DNA of 30,832 nucleotides, taken from an uncultured Clostridia bacterium. Lineage in GTDB: Bacteria > Bacillota > Clostridia > Oscillospirales > Oscillospiraceae. The position numbers and the translations under genes are program-made. The stretch covers positions 1-30,832 of the forward strand of contig CAMFZO010000003.1 in NCBI GenBank assembly GCA_946006895.1, read 5' to 3'. The stretch's first letter is position 1. Every line of letters starts with the position of its first letter. Of this stretch, positions 23,078 through 30,337 are shown in pieces. The notes under the pieces are model-generated. The model saw only the letters and a program-made list of their open reading frames with translations, was not told where the DNA came from and did not search any database.

Positions 23078-25153
23078 ATGGAAAACTACATAGGAAGACT
23101 GCTGGACAGTCGATATGAGATACTGGAAGTGATCGGTACCGGCGGTATGGCTGTGGTCTATAAGGCTTTGGACCACCGGCTCAACCGCATGGTCGCGGTA
23201 AAAATATTGAAGGATGAATTTTCGGGGAACCAGGAGTTTTGCCGTCGATTCCACGCGGAATCCCAGGCGGTCGCCATGCTGTCGCACCCGAATATCGTCA
23301 GCGTCTACGACGTTTCCCGCTCCGGCGAGGCCAACTATATCGTCATGGAGCTGATCGAGGGGATCTCTCTCAAGCAGTATTTGGAGAAGAAAGGCCCTCT
23401 TAACTGGCGTGAGACGCTGCATTTCTCCATGCAGATCGCCAAAGCTCTGGATCACGCCCACAGCAGGGGCATCGTCCACCGGGACATCAAGCCCCACAAC
23501 ATCATGATTTTGAAGGACGGCTCCATCAAGGTCGCTGATTTCGGCATCGCACGGGTCGGCTCCGCCCAGAATACCCTGACACGGGAGGCCCTGGGCAGCG
23601 TCCACTACATCTCCCCGGAGCAGGCCAAGGGTGCGCGGGTGGATAACCGCTCGGACATCTATTCTCTGGGCGTGGTCATGTATGAGATGCTCACGGGCCG
23701 CACCCCCTATGACGGCGAGACGCCGGTCTCCGTGGCCATCCAGCATATCAACGGCGGTGCGCGGCGTCCCAGCGAGGTGATGCCGGGGATCCCCCTCGGC
23801 CTGGAGTATATCACCATGCGGGCCATGAATTCCAATATTGAAAAGCGCTACGCCACTGCAGCGGAGATGCTGAGCGACATGGAGGAATTTCGCAAGAATC
23901 CGTCTCTGACCTTCCTGCCTGCGGTGGATGCGGCGGCAGCGGCTGCTGCGACGGCGCAGAAGCCCCAGCAGGCGCAGCAGCGTCAGCCCATGACTCGCAC
24001 GGAGGCGGAGCGCTATGCCGCCGCCCGTGCCGCGAAAAACGGCGGCGCCAAGACCCCGGAGGAGCGCCGTGCCGAACGTGCCCGCCGTGAAGCGGAGCAG
24101 GCTGCCGAGCGCCGGAAGAAGCTCATTATCATCGCCTCCATTTCCGCAGCCATCGTCCTGGTGGTCCTGGCCATCGTCCTGGTAACGGCCCTGTCCGGTG
24201 GCAGTGACGAGCCGGTGGACGCCTCCACGGAAAGCACTGCCGATGAGATCGTCCGCGTGGATAATTTCGTAGGCATGAAGCTGGAGGACATCGACCCGGA
24301 GGACTATCCCGACCTGGATGTGGACGTGCGGCGCGTGACGGAGGAATACAGCGACGAGTACGACGAGGGCTACGTCATGGACCAGGATCCGAAGGCCGGC
24401 GAAGAGGTCAAGACCGGCCGGACGGTGAAGCTCACTGTCAGCAAGGGCAAGGAGGAGATCCTGATGCCCGACCTGGTGAACGTGTCCGAGGCTGACGCCA
24501 TGAAGCAGCTTGAGGCCCTGAAGCTGGGGCTGAAGATCACCCTGAAGGATGAAAGCAACGAGGATGTCCGCCAGGGCAACATCGTCCGGACGGAGCCAAA
24601 GGCGGATGAACCTCTGGAAAAGAGCCAGGAAGTCGTATTGTACGTCAGCCTGGGCGAAAATAAGATGCCCAATCTTATCGGTGACACGGAGGACAACGCA
24701 AAGGCCAGACTAAAGGCGCTGAATATCAGCGTTTCGATCGAATACCTCTACGATGTGAATGACAAGTACGAGGAGGGCCGCGTCTACCGTACCGATCCCC
24801 AGGCAGGCGATCAGCTGGAGCCGGGAGACAAGATATTCATTTATGTCAGCGAGGGCGACGGAAAGGTCCCGGTGCCCAATGTCCTTATCACCAGTCTGGA
24901 GGACGCGCAGAAGGCCCTGAAGGATGCCGGCCTGGTGCCGCTGCTCAATGAGGTCTATGACGCGGAGATCCCGGTGGGCTTTGTCGTCAGCCAGAGTGAG
25001 ATGCCCGGCACAAAGGTGGAAAAAGGCTCCTACGTGACCATCGACATCTCCAAGGGACCGGATCCGGCCCTGACGGTGCCACCTACGGAATCCACGACGG
25101 AGCCGACGGAGGCACCCACGGAAGGCGGTACGCCCTCAGAGAGCAAGCCGTAG
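23078..25153 (+). CDS. prkC: Ser/Thr protein kinase with PASTA domains (PrkC/PknB/Stk1)
   Basis: A membrane kinase that senses muropeptides or lipid II and controls wall growth, translation and spore germination. The 691-residue product has the kinase domain at about 12-275 (glycine loop GTGGMAVVYKA, catalytic Lys 42, HRDIKPHN from 134, DFG at 154-156, ALGSVHYISPEQ), then a low-complexity Ala/Gln/Arg/Glu-rich juxtamembrane stretch (about 287-347), one membrane span (about 349-372), four PASTA repeats outside (about 391-670), and a Thr/Pro/Glu tail (PPTESTTEPTEAPTEGG). Start ATG 23078 has GGGAG upstream. The 71-base gap after prpC shows no terminator. rsgA begins six bases after its stop. Confidence 0.97.
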   Translation: MENYIGRLLDSRYEILEVIGTGGMAVVYKALDHRLNRMVAVKILKDEFSGNQEFCRRFHAESQAVAMLSHPNIVSVYDVSRSGEANYIVMELIEGISLKQYLEKKGPLNWRETLHFSMQIAKALDHAHSRGIVHRDIKPHNIMILKDGSIKVADFGIARVGSAQNTLTREALGSVHYISPEQAKGARVDNRSDIYSLGVVMYEMLTGRTPYDGETPVSVAIQHINGGARRPSEVMPGIPLGLEYITMRAMNSNIEKRYATAAEMLSDMEEFRKNPSLTFLPAVDAAAAAAATAQKPQQAQQRQPMTRTEAERYAAARAAKNGGAKTPEERRAERARREAEQAAERRKKLIIIASISAAIVLVVLAIVLVTALSGGSDEPVDASTESTADEIVRVDNFVGMKLEDIDPEDYPDLDVDVRRVTEEYSDEYDEGYVMDQDPKAGEEVKTGRTVKLTVSKGKEEILMPDLVNVSEADAMKQLEALKLGLKITLKDESNEDVRQGNIVRTEPKADEPLEKSQEVVLYVSLGENKMPNLIGDTEDNAKARLKALNISVSIEYLYDVNDKYEEGRVYRTDPQAGDQLEPGDKIFIYVSEGDGKVPVPNVLITSLEDAQKALKDAGLVPLLNEVYDAEIPVGFVVSQSEMPGTKVEKGSYVTIDISKGPDPALTVPPTESTTEPTEAPTEGGTPSESKP

Positions 25154-25159
25154 CCGCCC

Positions 25160-26059
25160 ATGGAGGAATTTGAAAGAGGGCGCATTATCAAGGCGCTCAG
25201 CGGCTTTTACTACGTGCGCTGCACAGACGGTAAGGTGACCCAATGCCGCGCCCGGGGCATCTTCCGCAAGGAGCACGTGACACCCCTGGTGGGCGACGAG
25301 GTAACTTATTCGGTGCAGCAGGGCAAGGGAATGGTGGAATCCATCCTCCCGCGCCGCAACAGCTTTGTGCGTCCCGCTGTCAGTAATCTGGACGCGCTGG
25401 TGATCCTGGCTTCCGAGGCCAACCCGGTGACGGACCCCTTCCTCATCGACCGGGTCGCGGCCATTGCTGGGGAACAGAACGTCCCGGTGCTGATCTGTGT
25501 GAATAAGACAGACCTGTGCAGCGGGGAACGGCTGCTCGGCATCTACCGCCGGGCAGGGTTCCGCACCTTTGCCACCAGCGCGCTGACCGGCGAGGGTGTG
25601 GAGGAACTGCTGGAGTCTGTGAAAGGAAAGACCGTGGCCTTTACGGGCAACTCCGGCGTGGGGAAAAGCAGTATTCTCAACGCCATGGACCCGGATTTCT
25701 CCATTGAGACCGGGGAAGTCTCTGACAAACTGGGACGGGGCCGGCATACGACCCGCCATGTGGAGCTGTACTGCCTGCCCGACGGCACCTGCATCATCGA
25801 TACGCCGGGCTTTTCCTCCTTCGATACGGAGCAGATGATGCTTCTGGTCAAGGAAAACCTGCAGTATTCCTTCCCGGATTTTGCCTCATATCTGGGCAAT
25901 TGCACTTACCGCGACTGTGCCCATATCCATGAGCCGGGCTGTGCGGTGCTGGAAGCGCTGCATGAAGGGCGCATTGAGCCGACCCGCTACGCCAGCTATG
26001 TGCGCCTGTATGAAAGCGCCAAGGAGATCAAGCCCTGGGAGCATAAGTCCCCCACATAA
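25160..26059 (+). CDS. rsgA: Small-subunit biogenesis GTPase RsgA
   Basis: A circularly permuted GTPase that checks late 30S subunit assembly. The 299-residue product has an N-terminal OB fold (about 1-72), G4 NKTD (115-118) placed before the P-loop GNSGVGKSS (163-171), switch region LGRGRHTTRH (191-200), G3 DTPGF (214-218) and a zinc site C-x4-C-x-H-x5-C (Cys 248, Cys 253, His 255, Cys 261). It follows prkC as in most Firmicutes. The rpe and thiN genes that usually come next are absent; a terminator lies 49 bases past the stop and a sporulation gene follows. Confidence 0.97.
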   Translation: MEEFERGRIIKALSGFYYVRCTDGKVTQCRARGIFRKEHVTPLVGDEVTYSVQQGKGMVESILPRRNSFVRPAVSNLDALVILASEANPVTDPFLIDRVAAIAGEQNVPVLICVNKTDLCSGERLLGIYRRAGFRTFATSALTGEGVEELLESVKGKTVAFTGNSGVGKSSILNAMDPDFSIETGEVSDKLGRGRHTTRHVELYCLPDGTCIIDTPGFSSFDTEQMMLLVKENLQYSFPDFASYLGNCTYRDCAHIHEPGCAVLEALHEGRIEPTRYASYVRLYESAKEIKPWEHKSPT

Positions 26060-26107
26060 GCCGAAACCGGCACAGGGCCGATTTCGCACGGCGAAAATGA
26101 CAAGCAT

Positions 26108-26148
26108 AAAACCGCCGCCTGCACATAGGTTTGCAGGGGGCGGTTTTT
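26108..26148 (+). terminator. Intrinsic terminator after rsgA
   Basis: Arms AAAACCGCC and GGCGGTTTT, with inner CCTGCA and TGCAGG and one G-G mismatch between, followed by five T ending at 26148. The start codon of the next small gene touches the last T, so the 3' arm may hide its ribosome site. Confidence 0.88.
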
Positions 26149-26298
26149 ATGTGCAGAAAAAATGAATTGATCGGTACGGCACTGCTGGCCTGCGGCGCAG
26201 GTCTGCTGCTGTCTTTGCTGTTTACTTCCGAGTTTGCCATGGCTATTATCGGCGTCGGACTTCTGGTTTGCGGCCTTTGCTGCGCCAGAAAACAATGA
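26149..26298 (+). CDS. 49-residue small membrane protein
   Basis: An ATG frame starting right after the rsgA terminator gives MCRKNELIGTALLACGAG at its start and CGLCCARKQ at its end. It has a basic N-terminus, a hydrophobic segment (7-25), a short turn (TSEFA), a second hydrophobic segment (30-45) and a basic end: a helical-hairpin membrane peptide with five Cys. The only ribosome-site candidate is the purine stretch GCAGGGGGCGG within the terminator 3' arm, 5-10 bases upstream. I recall similar small membrane peptides near this spore locus in Clostridia, but cannot confirm it. Reality depends on read-through or an internal promoter; the stop lies just before the sigma-E-like promoter of the next gene. 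Confidence 0.6.
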   Translation: MCRKNELIGTALLACGAGLLLSLLFTSEFAMAIIGVGLLVCGLCCARKQ

Positions 26299-26303
26299 AA
26301 GAG

Positions 26304-26331
26304 GCATAAAGTTGTCCAACGGCTCATATAT
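26304..26331 (+). promoter_or_regulatory. Sigma-E-like sporulation promoter
   Basis: GCATAAA (26304-26310), 14 bases, CATATAT (26325-26331), close to the Bacillus sigma-E consensus (-35 GCATATT, 14-base spacing, -10 CATACANT). It precedes the SipL-like gene by 30 bases; SipL in C. difficile is made in the mother cell, where sigma-E acts. Confidence 0.6.
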
Positions 26332-26361
26332 GTTTCGTAGAACGAAGAAGGAGTGAGGACA

Positions 26362-27867
26362 ATGGAGCTTGTTTTTCAGGAGCAAAAGCTGGAATATTTG
26401 CACAGGATATTCTGCGAGACGGTAACGCAGGAACAGACCGCCGATGTGGTGATCCCGGACAGTCTGGCGGACGCCGAACGGGTAGTGGAGGCCTTCGGGA
26501 CCCTGCTGGTGCGCAGTGAGGAATGTATGGCCGACAGCGTATCCGTCTCCGGCGTGGTGCAGGCGGGGGTACTGTTTTGCGGCGAGGGCGGCGAGGTGCT
26601 GCAGGTGGAGAGCCAGATCCCATTTTCCATGCGTCGGGAGCTGCCGGTCCAGACGGAGGACGGACATCTGCATTGCCGCTGTGTGCTGCGCAGTGTCGAC
26701 GCACGGCTGCTCAATTCCAGAAAGCTGCTGATACGCGTCTGCGTGTCGTGTACCCTCTGCGTCTATGCGCCGAGAAGCTGCACCGTCTATGATATTAGTG
26801 AACCGGCGCCAACTCTCCAGCTCAAGCGGACCGAGCTGCCGCTGCAAATGCCCATGGGCCTGGGGGAGAAGGGCTTTGTGCTCAATGAGGTGCTGGAGCT
26901 GCCCGCAGGAAAGCCGGAGATTCTGCATCTGCTGAAATGCTGCTACCGGCCGCAGATCAGCGAGCAGCGGATGGTGGGCAACAAGGCGGTATTCAAGGGT
27001 GCCATGACGGTGCACATCCTCTATGAAAGCAGCGACGAGGAGATCTATCCCTATGAATGGAGCATCCCCTTTTCTCAGTATGCCGAGCTGGAGCGGGAGT
27101 TGGATGAGTGCGACCTGCAGACGGCCCTGACCCTGACCTCGGCAGAGGCTGAGCCGGAGAGCCAGTTCGGCACCAACCGCCTGCTGGTCAGCGTCAATGT
27201 GCTTGCCCAGTGCATGGCCACGGGGGTCCAGATGCTATCCATCATCGAGGACGCCTTCTGCACCGACGCGGACCTGACGCCGCAGTGGGACAACTGGCAG
27301 ATGCAGGGAATTTTGGACCGTCAGACCTTCCGAGAGACGGTGACGGCGGGAAGCGAACAGCCTGCCCAGCGGGTGGTGGACGCTTGGGTCTGGCCCGACG
27401 AGGCGGGAAAACAACGCCTGGACGGACGGGTGCAGATCGAGCTTCCTATGACCTGCAACGTGTTGTATTATGACGCGGATGGGAAATTGCAGGGAAGGAC
27501 GCTGCGGCCCATGCTCCGGGCGGAAACGGCTCTGGCGGAAAACGGGAGCTGCGCGGTGACGGATGTCGATTGCGGCGAGCTGTTCTGTTCAGCCGGAAGC
27601 GACGGCATCACAATCCGCCTGCCGGTGACGGCCAATGTGGAGAGCAGCGCCATCCATTCCATTCATGCCGTCAGCGGCGGAGAGATTACACCGCTTCCTG
27701 AGGAGGCGGGACGAAAGCCTGCGGTGCTTTTGCGCCTGACCGACAGCGAGGAGAGCGTCTGGGACATCGCCAAAAGCTGCCGTGCGCCTATGCAGTCAAT
27801 TACGGCGGCCAATGACCTGCGCGACAGCGTCGTGCCGTCGGGTACGCTGCTACTGATCCCGCTGTGA
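26362..27867 (+). CDS. sipL: DUF3794 and LysM domain protein, SipL-like spore coat morphogenesis factor
   Basis: In C. difficile SipL binds SpoIVA on the forespore surface and is needed for coat assembly. The 501-residue product contains repeated DUF3794/SPOCS segments (for example VLNEVLELPAGKPEILHLLKC and the KAVFKGAMTVHILYESSDEEIYPYEWSIPFSQYAELE stretch, broken here as two halves, around 170-240) and ends in a LysM domain (about 452-501) beginning VLLRLTDSEESVWDIAK. No signal peptide or membrane span is present, as expected for a mother-cell protein. ATG 26362 has AAGGAGTGAGG just upstream; GTG 26353 is within that site. It stands alone between a sigma-E-like promoter and a strong terminator. 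The gene symbol is by family resemblance, not by proven orthology. Confidence 0.85.
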   Translation: MELVFQEQKLEYLHRIFCETVTQEQTADVVIPDSLADAERVVEAFGTLLVRSEECMADSVSVSGVVQAGVLFCGEGGEVLQVESQIPFSMRRELPVQTEDGHLHCRCVLRSVDARLLNSRKLLIRVCVSCTLCVYAPRSCTVYDISEPAPTLQLKRTELPLQMPMGLGEKGFVLNEVLELPAGKPEILHLLKCCYRPQISEQRMVGNKAVFKGAMTVHILYESSDEEIYPYEWSIPFSQYAELERELDECDLQTALTLTSAEAEPESQFGTNRLLVSVNVLAQCMATGVQMLSIIEDAFCTDADLTPQWDNWQMQGILDRQTFRETVTAGSEQPAQRVVDAWVWPDEAGKQRLDGRVQIELPMTCNVLYYDADGKLQGRTLRPMLRAETALAENGSCAVTDVDCGELFCSAGSDGITIRLPVTANVESSAIHSIHAVSGGEITPLPEEAGRKPAVLLRLTDSEESVWDIAKSCRAPMQSITAANDLRDSVVPSGTLLLIPL

Positions 27868-27894
27868 TCTTGGGCCAGGTATCATAATAATGAC

Positions 27895-27941
27895 AGATCT
27901 CCGGTCAAGAGCGGATGCTTTTGACCGGAGATCTCTATTTT
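27895..27941 (+). terminator. Intrinsic terminator after the SipL-like gene
   Basis: A 14-bp perfect stem (AGATCTCCGGTCAA and its complement) with a 12-base loop, followed by CTATTTT. The T tract merges into the CIRCE element of the next gene. Confidence 0.85.
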
Positions 27942-27966
27942 AGCGCTCTCGCTAATAGAGTGCTAA
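27940..27966. promoter_or_regulatory. CIRCE operator (HrcA-binding site) upstream of hsp20
   Basis: TTAGCGCTC, nine bases, GAGTGCTAA. The consensus is TTAGCACTC-N9-GAGTGCTAA, so only one position differs. TAAAAT at 27964-27969 could be a -10 box with TTAGCG as a poor -35 (18-base spacer), placing the operator over the promoter. HrcA would repress the gene until heat or protein stress. Confidence 0.85.
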
Positions 27967-28128
27967 AATTCACAAACCGTTCATAGATAGGACACACAAA
28001 AAACGATTTTGAGGGAGAGAATATAGTTGTCCAAAGGGAAAACGTCCGAAAGTTCCGAGGCGGCTGCCGAGGACCGGAGCGGACGTAAAAGAATTGAAAA
28101 AGTATTGAACTATCAGGAGGTATGCATC

Positions 28129-28584
28129 ATGTTTGAAATCAGACCGTATCGTAGAAACAACAACCCGTCCACCTATAACCCCTTCCGGGAAATGGACGAC
28201 TTTGAAAGAGCTTTCTTCGGTGAGCCCTTCGGCAGCTTCTTCCGCAGCGGAGACATCGCCGAGTTCAAGACCGACATCACCGACGAAGGCGACCACTATC
28301 TGCTGGAGGCTGACCTGCCCGGCTTCGATAAGAAGGACATCCACCTGGATATTAACGGCGACACCCTGACCATCAATGCCGAGCGTCATTGCGAAAAGAA
28401 GAGCAAGGACAAGGACAAGTACGTCCACATCGAGCGCTCCTATGGCAAGTACGCCCGTGAGTTTGACGTCTCCGCCGTCGACGTGGAGAAGATCAAGGCA
28501 AAGTACAATGACGGCGTTTTGACCCTGACCCTGCCGAAGAAGCAGGAGATCCTGCCGGCTTCCCACCGCCTGGAAATCGAATGA
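28129..28584 (+). CDS. hsp20: Hsp20/alpha-crystallin family small heat shock protein
   Basis: An ATP-independent holdase chaperone. The 151-residue product begins MFEIRPYRRNNNPSTYNPFREMDDFERAF-type N-terminus, then the alpha-crystallin domain from about 44 to 140 (FKTDITDEGDHYLLEADLPGFDKKDI, LTINAERH, YNDGVLTLTLPKK) and a C-terminal tail with a short I/L-x-I-like LEIE. ATG 28129 follows AGGAGG at 28116-28121. A TTG at 28027, also preceded by GGGAGAG, would add 34 unlike residues and is less likely. The 160-base leader between CIRCE and the start contains complementary ACGTCCG/CGGACGT arms, but an RNA thermometer cannot be claimed. Transcription should respond to HrcA. Confidence 0.95.
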   Translation: MFEIRPYRRNNNPSTYNPFREMDDFERAFFGEPFGSFFRSGDIAEFKTDITDEGDHYLLEADLPGFDKKDIHLDINGDTLTINAERHCEKKSKDKDKYVHIERSYGKYAREFDVSAVDVEKIKAKYNDGVLTLTLPKKQEILPASHRLEIE

Positions 28585-28634
28585 TCCCTTCGCGAAAAAG
28601 AGATTTGCAAGCACAGAAAATGAAATACCCGAGC

Positions 28635-28681
28635 AAAAGACGGGCTGCTGCAAGCGAAAACTTGCGGCAGCCCGTCTTTTT
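28635..28681 (+). terminator. Intrinsic terminator after hsp20
   Basis: A near-perfect 20-bp stem (AAAAGACGGGCTGC-T-GCAAG with its complement, one T-G wobble) with loop CGAAAA, followed by five T ending at 28681. Confidence 0.92.
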
Positions 28682-28738
28682 GTGTCTGATCAAATCATAC
28701 GAATACTCTACAACATTTCAAGTTGCATATTGACGTCT

Positions 28739-28763
28739 GTAGGGGCGGACGACCCTGTCCGCC
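28739..28763 (+). repeat. GTAGGG hairpin repeat, copy D
   Basis: GTAGG prefix, arms GGCGGAC and GTCCGCC around loop GACCCT. It matches inverted copy B at 8083-8109 almost base for base. Confidence 0.75.
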
Positions 28764-28870
28764 TGCGCAGGAACTGCCGGCTGCGTAGAAACCTGTTGAT
28801 TATACTGTCGCCGTTTATGCCCAGGGTAGGCTGAGTCTGCGTGCCCTGTGAGCAGACTGTAGTTTTAAGT

Positions 28871-29028
28871 GTTATACTAGAATCTGATAAAAAGGTTTAA
28901 TACCTTTTTATAGCGCCGTCAGGCGCGTCAGATTCTGCACAAGACGGCACAGCGTGCGCAAGCACGATGTGAGTGTGCGCAGCACACGGGATTCTTGATT
29001 AAACTTTTTAATCAAGAATCAGTATTAC
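28871..29028. mobile_element. Possible MITE: 158-bp element with imperfect terminal inverted repeats
   Basis: The ends GTTATACT (28871) and AGTATTAC (29028) are inverted copies with one mismatch, and similarity continues inward (GAT, AAAAA, GTTTAAT in both when the right end is reversed). Left half: outer arms AGAATCTGA (28879-28887) and TCAGATTCT (28928-28936) enclose two hairpins, AAAAAGGT/ACCTTTTT and GCGCC/GGCGC, forming a three-way junction. Right half: 14-bp perfect hairpin with arms at 28990-29003 and 29007-29020, loop CTT. Between are two more hairpins (GTGC-GCAA-GCAC and GTGTGC-GCA-GCACAC). No coding capacity. No clear target-site duplication was found. A structured RNA is an alternative. 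Confidence 0.4.
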
Positions 29029-29081
29029 AAACTACTACTTCCTGATTAAATCTTTTTGACCTTTTTATCGAATTGATTGGA

Positions 29082-29429
29082 TCAGAATAAAACGTTGCCT
29101 CTGGCCTTGGCGTTGGGGCCGGTGGTCTCCTCGGTGCCGTTGCTGTGTTCCGTACCGTTGCCGTTGGAGGTGCCGTTGTCATTGCCGTTGCCCAGATCGT
29201 TATTATTGTTGCCGCTGCCGTTTTCCATGCTGTTGTTGCCGTTTTCACCGGTGATGCCGTTGCTGTTAGAGGTGGGAGTAGTCGCATGGCTGCTCTCCGT
29301 GGTCGCGCTGGAAGAGCTGCTTTCGATCTTGCCGTTTTGGTTCTCAGACACGGTGCGCTCGTCGGTGCAGCCCACGAGAAGAACCGAAAGCATTACCAGA
29401 ACGAGACAGAATACAAAAATACGTTTCAT
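29082..29429 (-). CDS. Small Asn/Gly/Ser/Thr-rich lipoprotein, function unknown
   Basis: A 115-residue secreted lipoprotein. The lipoprotein signal peptide is clear: KR, a hydrophobic core IFVFCLVLVMLSVLL, and lipobox LVGC with acylated Cys 21. The mature part is of low complexity, rich in Ser/Thr (IESSSSSATTESSHATT, about 35-52) and then Asn/Gly repeats (about 55-100: NGNN, NGSGNNNND, GNGNDNGTSNGNG), with no recognisable fold, likely an extended surface spacer. The start at 29429 has AGGAGG upstream. TTGACA upstream on the minus strand (near 29515) is present but no well-spaced -10 follows. No terminator was found after it. It may be a strain-specific surface protein; codons repeated in the Asn/Gly part suggest expansion by slippage. 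Confidence 0.75.
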   Translation of the reverse strand: MKRIFVFCLVLVMLSVLLVGCTDERTVSENQNGKIESSSSSATTESSHATTPTSNSNGITGENGNNSMENGSGNNNNDLGNGNDNGTSNGNGTEHSNGTEETTGPNAKARGNVLF

Positions 29430-29600
29430 AGTTATCCTCCTGTTTTTTTGTTTGCAAACGTATTATTTGCGCTTCCGCGGGAATTATCCTTTTTTCGCTT
29501 TTGCAGATTTGTCAAAAAACGAATGACAAACCAGACCGAGGCGCACGACACACGGACCCTTGGATGAATCCAATGCACAGCAACCAGAAATATCACATAT

Positions 29601-29627
29601 AAAAAGGGGCTGTAAAGAAACAGCCCC
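29601..29627 (-). terminator. Intrinsic terminator of the minus-strand membrane protein gene
   Basis: On the minus strand, arms GGGGCTG and CAGCCCC with an 8-base loop are followed by five T. It lies about 90 bases past the stop of the gene at 29718. Between 29430 and 29600 I see no gene, only small palindromes such as GTTTGCAAAC. Confidence 0.85.
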
Positions 29628-29717
29628 ATAGTTTTAGTAATCACCCTTATTTTCGTTCCAAAAACCTGCATCATACCGTATAGCCGAAGAAACGCTGGAG
29701 GGTATGGTTCAGATTGA

Positions 29718-30272
29718 TTACTTTTTCTCGTATGTCACTTCAAGACCATCATCAGGATGATAAGTCCAGGATACTCTGTATTTATCATTCTCTGCACTCT
29801 GGCGACCCATTAGTGCAGTAGTATTCATCATTTGTGAGTATACAGAGCCGTTAAAACCCAATTCTTCGTTTGCGTATTTAATTGCTTCTAATGCATTCTC
29901 TTCTGCACTGGGAAGCAACAGGGATGCCACAAGTTCATCCATGTTTTTATATTCGTCGGGGTATGTGTCGATCATAAAGTAGTCGCCGCTTCCGGTAATT
30001 CTGCCTGCAATTTGGACGCACTCACTTCGCACTCTCTCGAATTTCGACGGAACCAAGAGCGCAATTGCAATGGCAATGATCGCAACAGCAGCTACAGCAA
30101 TAATTGCAATCTTTTTCTTGGTAAATTTTGGTTTTTTGGGTTTTGCTGCAGCTTGGGGATCCACAGCACCCTCGGTTTCCGGAGTAGTAGTTGCCGGGAT
30201 GTCATTCTCTGCGGCATGGGCCTTTGGGGTTTCGCTCAACAGTTCCTCTTGCTCTGTGATCTGTTCGCTCAT
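29718..30272 (-). CDS. Membrane-anchored protein of unknown function
   Basis: A 184-residue protein with an acidic, Glu/Thr/Pro-rich N-terminal tail in the cytoplasm (1-43), a Lys-rich stretch (KPKKPKFTKKK, 44-54), one membrane span of Ile/Ala/Val (55-74), and a C-terminal extracellular domain of about 110 residues (FERVRSECVQIAGRITGSGD, FMIDTYPDEYKNMDEL, LEAIKYANEELGFNG, then YRVSWTYHPDDGLEVTYEKK). I do not recognise the outer domain. The start at 30272 has AGGAGAGG upstream, and the promoter at 30308-30337 reads into it. It is divergent from an XRE regulator 136 bases away and overlaps its likely operator, so the regulator may control it. Its DNA is visibly richer in AT than the housekeeping row, consistent with acquired sequence. 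Confidence 0.75.
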   Translation of the reverse strand: MSEQITEQEELLSETPKAHAAENDIPATTTPETEGAVDPQAAAKPKKPKFTKKKIAIIAVAAVAIIAIAIALLVPSKFERVRSECVQIAGRITGSGDYFMIDTYPDEYKNMDELVASLLLPSAEENALEAIKYANEELGFNGSVYSQMMNTTALMGRQSAENDKYRVSWTYHPDDGLEVTYEKK

Positions 30273-30307
30273 AGTTTAGCCTCTCCTTTTGTGTTGATTT
30301 CGATGCT

Positions 30308-30337
30308 ATTATATCATCTATGGATTAATATTGTCAA
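30308..30337 (-). promoter_or_regulatory. Strong sigma-A-type promoter of the membrane protein gene
   Basis: On the minus strand TTGACA (30337-30332), 18 bases, TATAAT (30313-30308): both boxes match the consensus exactly. A 9-base inverted repeat spans the -35 region, so repression is likely. Confidence 0.85.

Larger units (their letters stand above)
28682..29081. other. Gene-free stretch with repeat and MITE-like element
   Basis: About 400 bases without a credible gene between the hsp20 terminator and the minus-strand lipoprotein. It contains a GTAGGG hairpin repeat copy (28739-28763), a small AGTCTGC/GCAGACT hairpin (28834-28858) and the MITE-like structure at 28871-29028. Base composition shifts toward AT here. 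Confidence 0.6.

Noticed and set aside
28027..28128. N-terminal extension of Hsp20 from a TTG at 28027
   Set aside because: A GGGAGAG does precede it, but family proteins begin at the ATG 28129, which has a better AGGAGG; kept only as an alternative.
28871..29028. tRNA-like gene suggested by the three-way junction
   Set aside because: No anticodon arm, T-loop sequence or CCA end; arm lengths do not fit a tRNA.
29432..29674. 80-residue minus-strand frame with a hydrophobic segment
   Set aside because: Contains the terminator hairpin of the upstream gene, no ribosome site before its start, and occupies the leader region of the lipoprotein gene.
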